A stretch of DNA of 64,000 nucleotides from an uncultured Pseudogracilibacillus sp. (GCA_937974845.1 CALJVC010000081.1:3253-67252), one strand, 5' to 3'; numbered from the stretch's first letter, positions 1-10,760 are shown. Numbers and translations: made by a program. Notes: generated by a model from the sequence alone, not told the origin.

Positions 1-1776
1 TATGCCAACGTCGTCTTCTACCGTTTTAATAGCGACTTTATTACGCTACCCTTGCTCACACAAACGAGCAACTTTGGAAGCCTCGGTAGCAGTGTGATTA
101 ACTTAATGGCTTGGCACGATATTTTATACTTTTTAGACGTCGCCCTATTACTCTACTTGTTTTTAACGAGTAAACAGATTTGGTCTAACGAGCGGATGAA
201 ATTACGCCGTCCGATTTTAATTATTAGTGCGGGGGTACTCGTCTTTTCTATTAACCTAGCTCTAGCTGAGTTAGATCGACCACAACTATTAAAGCGCACC
301 TTCGACCGAAACTATATCGTGAAATATTTAGGTGCCTATAACTTTACGATTTATGATGCGATTCAAAATTTAAAAACATCGACCGAAAGGGTTTTGGCCG
401 ATAGCGACGATGTGACGGAAGTTCGAAACTATTCTATGCTGAAATATGCTGAACCGAACGAGGAGCTTTTCGGAGTAGCTAAAGGAAAGAATATTATTAA
501 GATTCACTTAGAATCCTTCCATTCTTTCCTGATTAACTTTGAATTAAATGGCGAAGAAGTCACACCCTTTTTAAACTCTTTAGTCAACGAACATCAAGAT
601 GAGTTTACCTATTTTGAAAACTTCTTCCACCAGACGGAGCAAGGAAAGACCGCTGATGCGGAGTTAATCGTCGATAACTCCTTATACGGCTTGCCCCAAG
701 GAAGTGCCTTCGTTACGAAGGGAAAAAATACTTATCAAGCTTTACCGGCCATTTTAAAACATGAACAAGGTTATACTTCCGCCGTATTACACGGGGACGG
801 GAAGTCTTTCTGGAACCGGGATGAAATTTATAAACAATTCGGAATCGACTACTTTATCCATGAAGATTATTACGATATGCGGGAAGAACAGGTCATTGGT
901 TATGGTCTAAAGGATAAACCTTTCTTTAAAGAATCGATGCCTATTCTCGAATCGTTCCCTGAGCCCTTTTACGCTCACTTTATTACTTTGACACATCATC
1001 ATCCATACTTAATCGATGAAGAGGATGCAACGATTCCACCGGCCGAAACCCAAGATGCTTCGGTCGATCGGTACTTCCAGACAGCCCGTTACTTAGACGA
1101 GGCTTTAGAGATGTTCTTTGAGGACTTGAAAGAAGCTGGTTTATACGAAGATTCAGTCATCTTCCTGTACGGTGACCATTATGGTATTTCTGACAACCAT
1201 TTACGGGCTTTAAGTGAGATTTTTGATACGAAAATGGATGCCTATAAGTACGCCAACTTACAGCGCGTTCCTTTCTTAATAAAAATCCCTGGCGTCGAAG
1301 GTCAAGGTACGATTTCTGAATACGCCGGACAAATCGATGTCATGCCAACCCTTATGCATTTACTCGGTATCGATGCTCGAGACTATATCGTCTTCGGTAC
1401 TGACATGTTCAGTGAAGAACACAACGACATCGTCATCTTCCGGAATGGTGACTTCTTTACTGAAGAATATGCTAAAGTAAAAGGGAACTACTACGATAAC
1501 CGTACCGGAGAAGAAATTGAAGAACCGAATGAAGAATTAAAGGAAATTAACCAACAAGTTCTGCATGAATTAGAGCTTTCTGACAAAGTATTACAAGGGG
1601 ATTTATTACGGTTCTATACCCCTAAGGATGACTGGGAACCGGTCAATCCTTCCGATTACTTTTACGATGAAAACCAAATCTACATTAAACCTAACCTCAT
1701 CGAAAAATGGCTGGGAGATCAAGATATAGAGGACGATGAGGAAGAAATGATTTTAGAAGAAGGTTTAGAAAAATAA
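1..1776 (+). CDS. ltaS: Lipoteichoic acid synthase (LtaS family), 5' end outside window
   Basis: Membrane-anchored phosphatidylglycerol:glycerophosphotransferase that polymerises the polyglycerolphosphate chain of lipoteichoic acid on the outer face of the membrane. The frame is open from base 1, so the N-terminal membrane segments are mostly missing; about 591 residues are visible against roughly 640 in the family. A last hydrophobic segment (DVALLLYLFLTS) precedes the extracellular sulfatase-fold domain. The catalytic threonine lies in QTEQGKTADAELIVDNSLYG, and metal-binding motifs LYGDHYG and THHHPY follow. The C-terminus is strongly acidic (DIEDDEEEMILEEG). A TTG at base 52 is internal, not the real start. 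A terminator follows directly. Paralogues such as YfnI, YqgS or YvgJ cannot be excluded. Confidence 0.85.
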   Translation, partial: YANVVFYRFNSDFITLPLLTQTSNFGSLGSSVINLMAWHDILYFLDVALLLYLFLTSKQIWSNERMKLRRPILIISAGVLVFSINLALAELDRPQLLKRTFDRNYIVKYLGAYNFTIYDAIQNLKTSTERVLADSDDVTEVRNYSMLKYAEPNEELFGVAKGKNIIKIHLESFHSFLINFELNGEEVTPFLNSLVNEHQDEFTYFENFFHQTEQGKTADAELIVDNSLYGLPQGSAFVTKGKNTYQALPAILKHEQGYTSAVLHGDGKSFWNRDEIYKQFGIDYFIHEDYYDMREEQVIGYGLKDKPFFKESMPILESFPEPFYAHFITLTHHHPYLIDEEDATIPPAETQDASVDRYFQTARYLDEALEMFFEDLKEAGLYEDSVIFLYGDHYGISDNHLRALSEIFDTKMDAYKYANLQRVPFLIKIPGVEGQGTISEYAGQIDVMPTLMHLLGIDARDYIVFGTDMFSEEHNDIVIFRNGDFFTEEYAKVKGNYYDNRTGEEIEEPNEELKEINQQVLHELELSDKVLQGDLLRFYTPKDDWEPVNPSDYFYDENQIYIKPNLIEKWLGDQDIEDDEEEMILEEGLEK

Positions 1777-1782
1777 AAGATT

Positions 1783-1818
1783 ACGGAAGCAAGCACTGAC
1801 TTGCTTCCGTTTTTTATT
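1783..1818 (+). terminator. Rho-independent terminator of the LTA synthase gene
   Basis: Perfect 11-bp stem (ACGGAAGCAAG / CTTGCTTCCGT) with a 6-nt loop, followed by TTTTTATT, seven bases after the stop codon. Confidence 0.9.
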
Positions 1819-1869
1819 GTCTTGAAGGGTCCTAGTATATGCCGGAAAGTTTTCTTATAAAAAAAGTCG

Positions 1870-2396
1870 GACTAGATACAAGGGTAAAGGTTCTTGTAAA
1901 TAAATGTTCCTTCTAGATATAAGAGTAGGGGGCCTTGTAAATAAAATTTTCTTCTGTTTACATTGGCGGGCGCCCATATAAACAGTTTTTTATCCTATTT
2001 ACACTAGAGCCCTCTACTGTAAACAGAATATAGTTTTTAAAAATCCTATTTACAGTAGACGGGTTTACTGTATACAGAATAATTTTTTTAAAAATCCTGT
2101 ATACAGTGGAAGCTTCTACTATATACAAAAGATAGTCTCCATTTACAGTAGGAGGACTTGCTGTATACGAAAGTTTTATCTATATACAGTAGAGTAGTCC
2201 CTTATAAACGAAAAACTTAACGATTTACAGTAAATCGATTCCTTGTATACGAAAGCTATTAATCATTTACAGTAGATTAGTTCCTTATATACAAAACTAT
2301 GAACATTTACAGTAAAACAGCTACTTATAAACAAAAATATTAACCCTTTACAATAGAGTAGCTCATTGTAAATAAAAAAACTCCCTATATACAGGA
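1870..2396. repeat. Palindromic repeat array 1 (TGTATACAGTA half-sites)
   Basis: About 25 half-sites related to TATWTACAGTA or its complement TACTGTAWATA occur in alternating orientation, giving about 12 dyads. Each dyad has the form half-site, 8-12 variable bases, inverted half-site. Dyads are separated by A/T-rich linkers, often a T-run then an A-run. From about 2045 the period is 40-51 bp. Many cores are themselves palindromes (TGTATACA, TGTAAACA, TGTTTACA). The array lies between the convergent LTA synthase and ilvA genes, inside their two terminators. It has no convincing coding potential. The same repeat occurs at 14412-14900 and 42281-42597. Function unknown. Confidence 0.85.
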
Positions 2397-2438
2397 AGTT
2401 TTCCTCTGAATAAATTGACTGAAAATTTTAAAAATTAA

Positions 2439-2466
2439 ACCCTCTAGTTGCTCCTTACTAGAGGGT
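2439..2466 (-). terminator. Rho-independent terminator of leuBCD-ilvA
   Basis: Nine-bp stem ACCCTCTAG / CTAGAGGGT. On the minus strand it is followed by TTTAATTTTTAAAATTTT. It lies just beyond the ilvA stop codon. Confidence 0.8.
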
Positions 2467-2474
2467 ATTGTTAT

Positions 2475-3455
2475 TTATGCGGTATGGCCATTAGCCAATC
2501 GCTGGATTAATGGTATTTGATCAATGTCGAAGTTTCCTCCACTAACGATGACACCACAATGACGGGATTTGATAGCATCGTTATGGGAAAAGAGGGCAGC
2601 GAGGGCCGCTGCACCTGCCCCTTCCATTAATGTCTTATTCCGTTCTAACATATAGAGAATTGCCTTTGCAATCTCTTCTTCTGTTACCGTCACAATATCG
2701 TCTACGTACTTTTCAATTAATGGTAAGGTTTTTTCTCCTGGAGTTTTTACAGCGATTCCTTCAGCAATCGTATCTGCCCGAAGGGGTCGGGTTGCTTTAA
2801 TTCCATGAAAGGCATAATAGGCTGGTGGAATATAATCCGCCTGTACCCCTATAATTCGGATGTTTTTGTTGACGTGCTTTGCTGCGACGGCCATTCCACT
2901 AATTAAACCGCCACCGCCGATTGGTACGATAAAGGTGTCGATACGATCCTCCTGGCGCAAGGTCTCCATCGCAATCGTCCCTTGACCTGCCATCACATCA
3001 TAGTCGTCAAAGGGATGGACATAGGTAGCACCGGTCTTTTTCTGCGATTCCATCGATGCTTCATAGGCTTCCTGGAAGGAGCTACCTGTTAAAACGACCT
3101 TTGCACCGTAATTTTGCGTAGCTTCGATTTTCGCCTGGGGCGTTTTTTCCGGCATGAAAATCGTTGCCTTTGCCCCAAGCTTCCGGGAGGCGTAAGCGAC
3201 CCCCTGGGCGTGGTTCCCCGCCGAAGCAGTAATCACGCCCTTTTCCAGTTGTGCTTTCGAAAGTTGCATCAGTTTAAAGGTTGCGCCTCGGAACTTAAAG
3301 GCGCCGGTCTTTTGTTGGTTTTCCATTTTGAAATATACTTTTTTATCGACGATTCGATTCGTCGTCTCGGATGTAATCAACGGTGTTCGATGTACGATTG
3401 GCTTGAGCCGTTCGTACGCTTGATATATTTTTTCTCCAGTTAATAAATCCCCAAT
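2475..3455 (-). CDS. ilvA: Threonine dehydratase, short (TdcB-like) form, non-standard start codon
   Basis: PLP enzyme that deaminates threonine to 2-oxobutyrate and ammonia, the first isoleucine-specific step. Visible motifs: PLP lysine in KTGAFKFRGA, SAGNHAQG, the phosphate loop PIGGGGLISG and the C-terminal IVSGGN. At about 326 residues it lacks the C-terminal regulatory region of long biosynthetic IlvA, so feedback control is doubtful. Family-like sequence (YERLKPIVHRTPLIT) continues 25 codons upstream of the first usual start, a TTG at 3380. An AGGGAG ribosome-binding site (3465-3470) lies 9 nt before an in-frame ATT at 3453-3455, which I take as the start; the frame closes with a stop just above, so no ATG, GTG or TTG is available. 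The gene is last in leuBCD-ilvA, 35 nt after leuD. Confidence 0.8.
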   Translation of the reverse strand: MGDLLTGEKIYQAYERLKPIVHRTPLITSETTNRIVDKKVYFKMENQQKTGAFKFRGATFKLMQLSKAQLEKGVITASAGNHAQGVAYASRKLGAKATIFMPEKTPQAKIEATQNYGAKVVLTGSSFQEAYEASMESQKKTGATYVHPFDDYDVMAGQGTIAMETLRQEDRIDTFIVPIGGGGLISGMAVAAKHVNKNIRIIGVQADYIPPAYYAFHGIKATRPLRADTIAEGIAVKTPGEKTLPLIEKYVDDIVTVTEEEIAKAILYMLERNKTLMEGAGAAALAALFSHNDAIKSRHCGVIVSGGNFDIDQIPLIQRLANGHTA

Positions 3456-3490
3456 GATTCCACACTCCCTAAAAATTTGCGCTTAATAGC

Positions 3491-4081
3491 TTAGGCTAAA
3501 TGGTTTGCTTCTTCGTAAGCTTTAATCTTATCCTCTAACTGTAACGTTAAATCAATCTCATCCCATCCGTTTAGTAAATTTTGTCGATTATATTCTGGAA
3601 TGTCGAAATCTAAGGTCGTTCCTTGATGATCGGTAACAGTTTTTGCTTCTAAATCGATTGTTAACGTTAGCTCGTTTTCTTCCGCTTCTTTCATCCATTG
3701 ATCTACTTGTTCTTTCGGCACTTCGATCACTAGTAAACCATTTTTTAATGAGTTATTATAAAATATGTCAGCAAAGCTAGGTGAAATAACGGCTTTAAAC
3801 CCATAATCTAATAAAGACCAAGGGGCGTGTTCCCGCGAGGAACCGATTCCGAAGTTTTCCCCGGCGAGTAAAATAGACGCCTCTTTATATTTAGGTTGAT
3901 GTAGACTAAAGTCTTCCCGTTTATTACCGTTCTCGTCAAAGCGCCAGTTATAAAACAAGTTTTTACCAAAGCCAGTACGTTTAATACTTTTTAAAAATTG
4001 CTTCGGTATAATCTGGTCGGTATCTACGTTCGTTCGATTTAACGGATAAACTAAGCCTGTATGTCTTTTAATTGGTTCCAT
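3491..4081 (-). CDS. leuD: 3-isopropylmalate dehydratase small subunit
   Basis: Swivel-domain subunit of isopropylmalate isomerase, which with LeuC converts 2-isopropylmalate to 3-isopropylmalate in leucine synthesis. 196 residues is the normal length. It carries the family signature GIGSSREHAPWSLLDYG and the N-terminal NRTNVDTDQIIPKQFL. The ATG is preceded by AGGAGGGACGAAGG. It follows leuC by 12 nt and precedes ilvA, so it is co-transcribed. Confidence 0.95.
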   Translation of the reverse strand: MEPIKRHTGLVYPLNRTNVDTDQIIPKQFLKSIKRTGFGKNLFYNWRFDENGNKREDFSLHQPKYKEASILLAGENFGIGSSREHAPWSLLDYGFKAVISPSFADIFYNNSLKNGLLVIEVPKEQVDQWMKEAEENELTLTIDLEAKTVTDHQGTTLDFDIPEYNRQNLLNGWDEIDLTLQLEDKIKAYEEANHLA

Positions 4082-4093
4082 CCTTCGTCCCTC

Positions 4094-5500
4094 CTAAATG
4101 GTTGATAATTCGTATTCGCGAACGTCGACAAAACGGCCTTCAATCGCCGCTGCTGCTGCCATCTCCGGACTCACAAGGTGGGTTCTGGCGCCATTCCCTT
4201 GTCTACCTTCAAAGTTTCGGTTCGAGGTTGAAGCACAACGTCCTCCTGGAGGTACGATATCTTCGTTCATCCCTAGACACATACTACATCCAGCATCCCG
4301 CCATTCGAAACCGGCCTCTTTGAAAATTTTGTCGATCCCCTTTTCTTCCGCTTCCATCTTCACTAGGAAAGATCCAGGTACAACGATGGCACGGACACCG
4401 TCCTTGACCTTTTTCCCCTTAATGATACGGGCGGCCTTCTCTAGGTCCCGTAAACGGGAGTTCGTACAAGAACCGATAAAGACGTGGTCGATTTCAATGG
4501 AAGTGATTGGTTGTTTTTCTTCTAAGCCCATATATTCTAAAGCTAGCTCTACACTACGAGGGTCCTCGGATTCAGAAACAGCCGGTGTGGAGCCACTGAT
4601 CGGTGCGCCCATCCCTGGGTTCGTCCCCCAGGTAACTTGCGGTTCAATTTTCGTCGCATCGATCGTCACGGTCTTATCGTATTCTGCCCCTTCATCGGTC
4701 GCTAGGGCTAACCACTCTTCGGCTAGCTTGTCAAAGGCCTCTCCCTTCGGTACATGGCGACGACCTCTTAAATATTCTACCGTCGTCTCGTCAGGACTGA
4801 TTAGACCCGCCCGGGCTCCTGCTTCGATCGACATATTACAAACAGTCATTCGTTCTTCCATCGTCATCTTCCGAATAGCCTCTCCAGTATATTCGATGAC
4901 GTAACCCGTTCCCATATGGACTCCATATTTAGCGATGATAGCTAAAATTAAATCCTTTGCGGTCACGCCGACACCAAGTTCGCCTTCGACTTTGACATTT
5001 AACGTTTTTGGTTTTTCCTGCCAAATTGTCTGGGTCGCAAGGACATGCTCAACCTCACTCGTTCCAATTCCAAAGGCTAAAGCGCCAAAGGCACCGTGGG
5101 TTGAAGTATGGCTATCACCGCAAACGATAGTTTTTCCAGGTTGGGTTAGACCGAGCTGGGGGCCGATAACGTGAACGATTCCTTGGTCTGGGTGGAACAT
5201 ATCGGCAAGCTCAATCCCAAACTCTTTACAGTTCTCAGCTAGAGTATCCATCTGTTGCTTGGCTATCGGGTCGTTAACCTGCTCACGGTTCACCGTTGGC
5301 ACGTTATGGTCCATCGTCGCAAAGGTTAAATCCGGACGACGCACCTTACGCCCTTTCATCCGTAGGCCTTCAAAGGCTTGAGGGGACGTAACTTCGTGAA
5401 CGAGGTGTAAGTCGATATACAATAGGTCTGGTTTTCCTTCCTCTTCATGAACGACTTTTTTCTCCCACACTTTTTCGATAATCGTTTTTGGTTTTGTCAT
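4094..5500 (-). CDS. leuC: 3-isopropylmalate dehydratase large subunit
   Basis: Aconitase-family [4Fe-4S] subunit of isopropylmalate isomerase. The three cluster cysteines are in GSCTNSR and [12 protein letters not shown], and [20 protein letters not shown] is the family signature. I start at the ATG of [15 protein letters not shown] because GGAGGTGTGTGGA precedes it with good spacing; a GTG five codons earlier overlaps that ribosome-binding site. The resulting 468 residues fit the family. It lies 37 nt after leuB and 12 nt before leuD. Confidence 0.95.
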   Translation of the reverse strand: MTKPKTIIEKVWEKKVVHEEEGKPDLLYIDLHLVHEVTSPQAFEGLRMKGRKVRRPDLTFATMDHNVPTVNREQVNDPIAKQQMDTLAENCKEFGIELADMFHPDQGIVHVIGPQLGLTQPGKTIVCGDSHTSTHGAFGALAFGIGTSEVEHVLATQTIWQEKPKTLNVKVEGELGVGVTAKDLILAIIAKYGVHMGTGYVIEYTGEAIRKMTMEERMTVCNMSIEAGARAGLISPDETTVEYLRGRRHVPKGEAFDKLAEEWLALATDEGAEYDKTVTIDATKIEPQVTWGTNPGMGAPISGSTPAVSESEDPRSVELALEYMGLEEKQPITSIEIDHVFIGSCTNSRLRDLEKAARIIKGKKVKDGVRAIVVPGSFLVKMEAEEKGIDKIFKEAGFEWRDAGCSMCLGMNEDIVPPGGRCASTSNRNFEGRQGNGARTHLVSPEMAAAAAIEGRFVDVREYELSTI

Positions 5501-5537
5501 TCCACACACCTCCACATTAATGACTTTTCTCGCTGAT

Positions 5538-6605
5538 TTATTTTTTAATCCTTTGAATGACTTGCGCCGTCATTTCTTCCGTACCGACTAAGGTACCGCC
5601 TTCCATCTTTAAATCGCCAGTATAGTAACCATCAGCTAAGGTTGCTTCTACTGCCCTTTCGATTGCATCGGCTTCTTCCTGTAAATCAAAAGCAAAACGC
5701 AACATCATACTTGCCGATAAAATCATACCTAAGGGGTTTGCAATTCCCTTTCCAGCGATATCAGGGGCAGAGCCATGGACCGGCTCGTATAAACCGACTG
5801 TATCAGATAAGCTAGCTGATGGTAGCATTCCGATCGATCCGGTTAAGACCGAAGCTTCGTCACTTAAAATATCCCCGAATAAGTTTTCTGTCACGATTAC
5901 GTCGAAGCTCTTCGGATGCGTAATAAGACGCATCGCAGCGGAATCAACTAACATATGCTCGACGGTGACTTCGGGATAGTCTTTACTCTTCTCTTCGACA
6001 ATTTCCCGCCACATACGGCTCGACTCTAACACGTTCGCCTTGTCGACAGAGGTTAAATGCTTCTTACGCATCATGGCGCTTTGGAAACCTAATTCAACAA
6101 TCCGTTCGATTTCCTCCCTCGTATAATGGAGAGTATCGACGACGGTATTTCCGTTATCTCGACGCTCCCGCGGTTGTCCAAAATAGAGGCCACCAGTCAA
6201 TTCCCGCACGATATAAATATCGCTACCTTGGATGATTTCCTCCTTCAATGGAGAAGCGTGGAGCAATGGCGCAAACCCCTTCACTGGACGGATGTTTGCA
6301 TACAAATTTAATTCCTTCCGAATTCTAAGTAATCCGGCTTCTGGACGATCCTCGACGGGAAGCTGATCCCATTTCGGACCTCCGATTGCCCCGAGCAAAA
6401 TCGCATCGGCCTTTTGACAAACTTCGATGGTTTCCTCAGTCAAAGGGGTGCCATGCCGATCGTAGGAAGTACCTCCGATATCCCGCTCGATAAAGTTAAA
6501 ACGATGGCCGTATTTTTCACCGACTGCTTGTAAAACTTGCACCGCAGCGTCTATAATCTCTTGACCAATCCCGTCACCGGGTAATACGACAATTTCTTTC
6601 GCCAT
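5538..6605 (-). CDS. leuB: 3-isopropylmalate dehydrogenase
   Basis: NAD-dependent oxidative decarboxylase that makes 4-methyl-2-oxopentanoate from 3-isopropylmalate. 355 residues. Motifs: [11 protein letters not shown] at the N-terminus, [11 protein letters not shown], the substrate-binding [13 protein letters not shown] segment, DSAAMRL and the nucleotide-binding [14 protein letters not shown]. The ATG follows GGGGAAGGAAT. It is the first gene of leuBCD-ilvA; in Bacillus and relatives leuA normally sits directly upstream of leuB, but here only a 293-bp non-coding gap separates leuB from ilvC. Confidence 0.95.
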   Translation of the reverse strand: MAKEIVVLPGDGIGQEIIDAAVQVLQAVGEKYGHRFNFIERDIGGTSYDRHGTPLTEETIEVCQKADAILLGAIGGPKWDQLPVEDRPEAGLLRIRKELNLYANIRPVKGFAPLLHASPLKEEIIQGSDIYIVRELTGGLYFGQPRERRDNGNTVVDTLHYTREEIERIVELGFQSAMMRKKHLTSVDKANVLESSRMWREIVEEKSKDYPEVTVEHMLVDSAAMRLITHPKSFDVIVTENLFGDILSDEASVLTGSIGMLPSASLSDTVGLYEPVHGSAPDIAGKGIANPLGMILSASMMLRFAFDLQEEADAIERAVEATLADGYYTGDLKMEGGTLVGTEEMTAQVIQRIKK

Positions 6606-6666
6606 ATTCCTTCCCCATTTCTTATTTTCCTGACTTCGTTCGACATCCTTGTCGAAACGCTAGAGT

Positions 6667-6743
6667 TAGCCCAGCTTCTACGGATGCTTACTTTCGTTTT
6701 CGGTTTACTGTAGTTTCAAGCTTTTCCCGTTGAACCCTGGGCT
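6667..6743 (-). promoter_or_regulatory. Possible folded leader of leuB
   Basis: In the 155-nt untranslated leader of leuB, AGCCCAG and CTGGGCT could pair over about 60 nt, and further downstream a 7-bp TTCGACA / TGTCGAA hairpin (6638-6656) forms. No T-box motif is present. The structure is inferred from these repeats only. Confidence 0.3.
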
Positions 6744-6766
6744 TCTCAAGATCCCTTGTCTTCAAA

Positions 6767-6795
6767 TTTATAGTCGACGGTCTACATACGTTCAA
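6767..6795 (-). promoter_or_regulatory. Sigma-A promoter for leuBCD-ilvA
   Basis: TTGAAC (6790-6795), a 17-nt spacer and TATAAA (6767-6772) on the minus strand. It lies between the ilvC terminator and leuB, so the leu genes can be transcribed independently of ilvBNC. Expected start is near 6760. Confidence 0.6.
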
Positions 6796-6819
6796 GCTGC
6801 ATTCCCCCTATAAAAAGGG

Positions 6820-6857
6820 TTTTTTTGAAAAAGAGAGGCGGAAAATTCGTCCGCCTC
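6820..6857 (-). terminator. Rho-independent terminator of ilvBNC
   Basis: Stem GAGGCGGA / TCCGCCTC with a 7-nt loop, followed on the minus strand by TCTTTTTC, 40 nt after the ilvC stop. Confidence 0.8.
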
Positions 6858-6898
6858 CTATGTCAACAGCTGTAACTATCTCATATAACCGTAGTAAC

Positions 6899-7933
<1,035 letters not shown>

Positions 7934-7973
7934 CTACAAACTTGCTAATCTATCAATAACCCTGTCTACAGAT

Positions 7974-8002
7974 CGGGAAGGAATAACTAGGGCTCCTTCC
8001 CG
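7974..8002 (-). other. Stem-loop between ilvN and ilvC
   Basis: Perfect 9-bp inverted repeat CGGGAAGGA / TCCTTCCCG with an 11-nt loop. It has no U-tract, so it is probably not a terminator. It could be an mRNA stability or processing element separating ilvBN from ilvC; this is inference. Confidence 0.45.
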
Positions 8003-8061
8003 TCAGTACTTGTTCTTTTCTTTAAAATAAAACTATCGTCCTTTTACTAGACTAACTAAAT

Positions 8062-8589
8062 TTATACAGAATATTGGGAAATATCTGTCACTTGACCGTT
8101 ACTTTGGGGTTGTTGGCCTCGTAATAAAGCCGTAATACCCGTCCGCGCTAGCTCTTTAATACCGTAAGGGCGTAATAGAGTAATGAGCGCATCGATTTTT
8201 TCTGAATTTCCTGTTACTTGAACGGTCGTACTATCCTTACTAATATCAATGACCTGTGCCCGGAAAGGGGAGACGAGCCCTTGAATTTCATTGTTAATCT
8301 GAGGCGTGCTAGCTACTTTAATTAAAGCTAGCTCCCGCGCTACAATGGCTTGGTCTGTAATGTCGGAGACTTTGATAACGTCGATTTGCTTGTTGAGCTG
8401 TTTTGTGAGTTGCTCGATTTTTTCAGCCTCGGGTACATCGACGACTAAGGTCATCTTGGAAATATCCGGCGTTTCCGTCGTTCCTACAGAAATACTTTCA
8501 ATATTGAATTTTCGACGTTGTAACATGCCGGTTACTCGGTTTAAAACCCCACTACGGTTCTGTACGGTTAAGGTGATGATCCGTCTCAT
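8062..8589 (-). CDS. ilvN: Acetolactate synthase small (regulatory) subunit
   Basis: Regulatory subunit of acetohydroxyacid synthase, conferring valine sensitivity and full activity on IlvB. 175 residues. The N-terminal ACT domain starts [21 protein letters not shown] and is followed by the family C-terminal domain ([25 protein letters not shown]). The ATG overlaps the 3' end of ilvB by 4 nt, indicating translational coupling and a 1:1 complex. The symbol ilvH is used in B. subtilis. Confidence 0.93.
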   Translation of the reverse strand: MRRIITLTVQNRSGVLNRVTGMLQRRKFNIESISVGTTETPDISKMTLVVDVPEAEKIEQLTKQLNKQIDVIKVSDITDQAIVARELALIKVASTPQINNEIQGLVSPFRAQVIDISKDSTTVQVTGNSEKIDALITLLRPYGIKELARTGITALLRGQQPQSNGQVTDISQYSV

Positions 8590-10328
8590 TCTTTTGTCAC
8601 TCCTAGCATTTGATGAATTCCTTTTCCTGGTGCGACCATCGGTAAAACACGCTCTTTCTTAATGATGCGGAAATCTGCTAATACCGGTCCATCGTGGGCA
8701 AAAATTTCTTCTAAGGCCCGATCGACTTCCGATTCATCCTCAATTTTCATGCCGCGGATTCCGTAACTCTCCGCCAACTTCACAAAGTCCGGGTTCATAT
8801 CGAGTAAGGACTCGGAATAACGTTCATCGTAAAAGTCCTGTTGCCACTGACGAACCATACCTAGGGCCGAGTTGTTTAAGATGATGATTTTTATCGGTAA
8901 GTTCCACTGTTTTAATAAAATTAACTCCTGGGAGTTCATTTGGAATCCACCATCACCGTTGATCGATACGACGGTTTCACCGGGACGTCCAAGCTGAGCT
9001 CCAATCGCCGCTGGAAAACCGAAGCCCATCGAACCTAGCCCGCCCGAAGTTACCCACTTGTTCGGTTCATCTAAGGTGTAAAACTGCGCCGCCCACATTT
9101 GGTTTTGACCGACATCCGTCGTGACGATCGCCTTTCCATCGGTATGTTCATGAATTTTCTTCGTTAGCCATTGAGGAGAAATCGCCTCGTCCGAACGTTC
9201 GTACCATAAAGGATATTTCTCCTTGTTTTCTTGAATACGATCTAACCAATCCTGGTGATCAAGCGGTTGAATATCCTTAGCTAATAGGGCTTGGAGGGCC
9301 TCCTTGGCATCGGCGACGACCGGAATTTCTGTCTTGACGTTTTTACCGATTTCGGCAGGGTCGATATCGATATGGGCGACCTTTGCCTTCGGTGCATAAT
9401 GCTCTAAGTTTCCTGTGAGACGGTCGTCGAAACGAGCCCCGATATTAATTAAGAAGTCGCACTCGTACATCGCCATGTTCGCTGCATAGGATCCATGCAT
9501 GCCTCCCATACCTAATGAGAGTGGATGCGAGCCAGGGAAGGTTCCTAAGCCAAGTAACGTGTTAACAATAGGTAGCTGGGAACGTTCGACAAATTGTCGG
9601 AGCTCTTCGCTCGCCTTCGCAAACTGGACACCAGCTCCCGCTACGACGAGGGGTTTTTTTGCCTTTTCTAAAGCCTCGATTAATTTAACGATTTGCATCG
9701 GATTCGGCTTCGTCGTCGGCTGGTAACCAGGTAAATTCATTTCTTCGTTGTATTCCCCTTCAGGTAACCCTTCAGAAATGTTTTTCGGTACGTCGATGAC
9801 CACCGGTCCAGGCCTTCCTGTAGAAGCGATATGGAAGGCTTCCCGAACAATTCTCGGTAAATCCCGAATATCGTCTACTTGATAGTTGTATTTAGTAATT
9901 GGAGTGGTGATTCCTAAGACGTCCGATTCCTGGAAGGCGTCTGTCCCAATGACGGTCTTCGCTACCTGACCCGTAAAAATGACAAGGGGAATCGAGTCCA
10001 TCATCGCATCGGTAATTCCTGTAATTAAGTTCGTAGCCCCTGGTCCGGATGTCGCAATGACGACGCCGGTCTTCCCCGTTACACGTGCATAACCCTCGGC
10101 TGCAAAAATTGCGCCCTGTTCATGACGGGTTAAGACGTGGCGGAAGCTTTTGTTCGCACGGTACATCGCGTCATAAATTGGCAATACTGCCCCGCCCGGA
10201 TAGCCGAAAATTGTATCAACTTCTTGCTCTTCTAAAAGTTGAATGAGCAAATCGGCACCCGTCCTTGGCTTTTCTGCTTCAGCTGACTGTTCTTGCATCT
10301 GTGGGCTCATTTTTGCCTCTACTTTCAC
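8586..10328 (-). CDS. ilvB: Acetolactate synthase large (catalytic) subunit
   Basis: Thiamine-diphosphate enzyme that condenses two pyruvates, or pyruvate with 2-oxobutyrate, at the entry to branched-chain amino acid synthesis. 580 residues. Visible: the PYR domain with [14 protein letters not shown] and the catalytic glutamate in [15 protein letters not shown], and the PP-domain ThDP motif [10 protein letters not shown]...[16 protein letters not shown] start is chosen because GGAGGAAAAGAAA precedes it. It is the first gene of the T-box-controlled ilvBNC unit. Confidence 0.95.
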   Translation of the reverse strand: MKVEAKMSPQMQEQSAEAEKPRTGADLLIQLLEEQEVDTIFGYPGGAVLPIYDAMYRANKSFRHVLTRHEQGAIFAAEGYARVTGKTGVVIATSGPGATNLITGITDAMMDSIPLVIFTGQVAKTVIGTDAFQESDVLGITTPITKYNYQVDDIRDLPRIVREAFHIASTGRPGPVVIDVPKNISEGLPEGEYNEEMNLPGYQPTTKPNPMQIVKLIEALEKAKKPLVVAGAGVQFAKASEELRQFVERSQLPIVNTLLGLGTFPGSHPLSLGMGGMHGSYAANMAMYECDFLINIGARFDDRLTGNLEHYAPKAKVAHIDIDPAEIGKNVKTEIPVVADAKEALQALLAKDIQPLDHQDWLDRIQENKEKYPLWYERSDEAISPQWLTKKIHEHTDGKAIVTTDVGQNQMWAAQFYTLDEPNKWVTSGGLGSMGFGFPAAIGAQLGRPGETVVSINGDGGFQMNSQELILLKQWNLPIKIIILNNSALGMVRQWQQDFYDERYSESLLDMNPDFVKLAESYGIRGMKIEDESEVDRALEEIFAHDGPVLADFRIIKKERVLPMVAPGKGIHQMLGVTKE

Positions 10329-10410
10329 TTTCTTTTCCTCCTTAAAGTTTTATATTTCCAATCTTGACGATTGAGTTTACTACTAAGTCACATTAGCTAA
10401 GTTGCTTGAT

Positions 10411-10735
10411 AATATAAAAAAACTCTTTTCTCCACACGTCCAGCGACGGACTTTGGGGAGAAAAGAGTTACTTTCACGGTACCACCCAAATTTGTAGCAT
10501 TCTCGCGAAGGCTACCTCATGAGACTTTCCTTAAAGAAAGTCTACTTTGGTAACAGGTGCTTTTGGAACACCCGGCTAAGCCTACTGAGAGGGATCTCCG
10601 TTCGACAAAGCACTCAGGGATGATGTCGGAATAAGATGTAATTTTAGGTTCTCACCAATCCCTAAATCTCTGTAATTACATGGAGCCTTATTCCTTTTTT
10701 CCCGTCATCGATTTATTGTTTCTAAATATATAAAA
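10411..10735 (-). promoter_or_regulatory. T-box leader of the ilv operon
   Basis: tRNA-sensing leader upstream of ilvB. On the minus strand the T-box core GGGTGGTACCG lies at 10478-10488. Stem I is formed by GGAATAAG / CTTATTCC and ATGTAATT / AATTACAT, with AGAGA and GGTGAGAACC loop motifs. The leader ends in a terminator hairpin AACTCTTTTCTCC / GGAGAAAAGAGTT (10421-10469) followed by TTTTTTTATATT. The candidate specifier after stem I is ATC (10622-10624), which would read tRNA-Ile; I am less sure of the specifier than of the element. Uncharged tRNA should favour the antiterminator and read-through into ilvB. Confidence 0.92.
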
Positions 10736-10760
10736 TTCAGAATTTTATATTTATATTCCA

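Noticed and set aside
1870..2396. Array 1 as a CRISPR array
   Set aside because: The recurring element is a degenerate palindromic dyad with 8-12 bp centres and A/T linkers; there is no constant direct repeat, no unique spacers of fixed size and no cas gene in the window.
1870..2396. LexA (SOS) boxes
   Set aside because: TACTGTATATATATACAGTA-type boxes belong to E. coli LexA; the Bacillus LexA box is different (CGAAC-N4-GTTCG), the spacing here is not constant and no SOS gene is adjacent.
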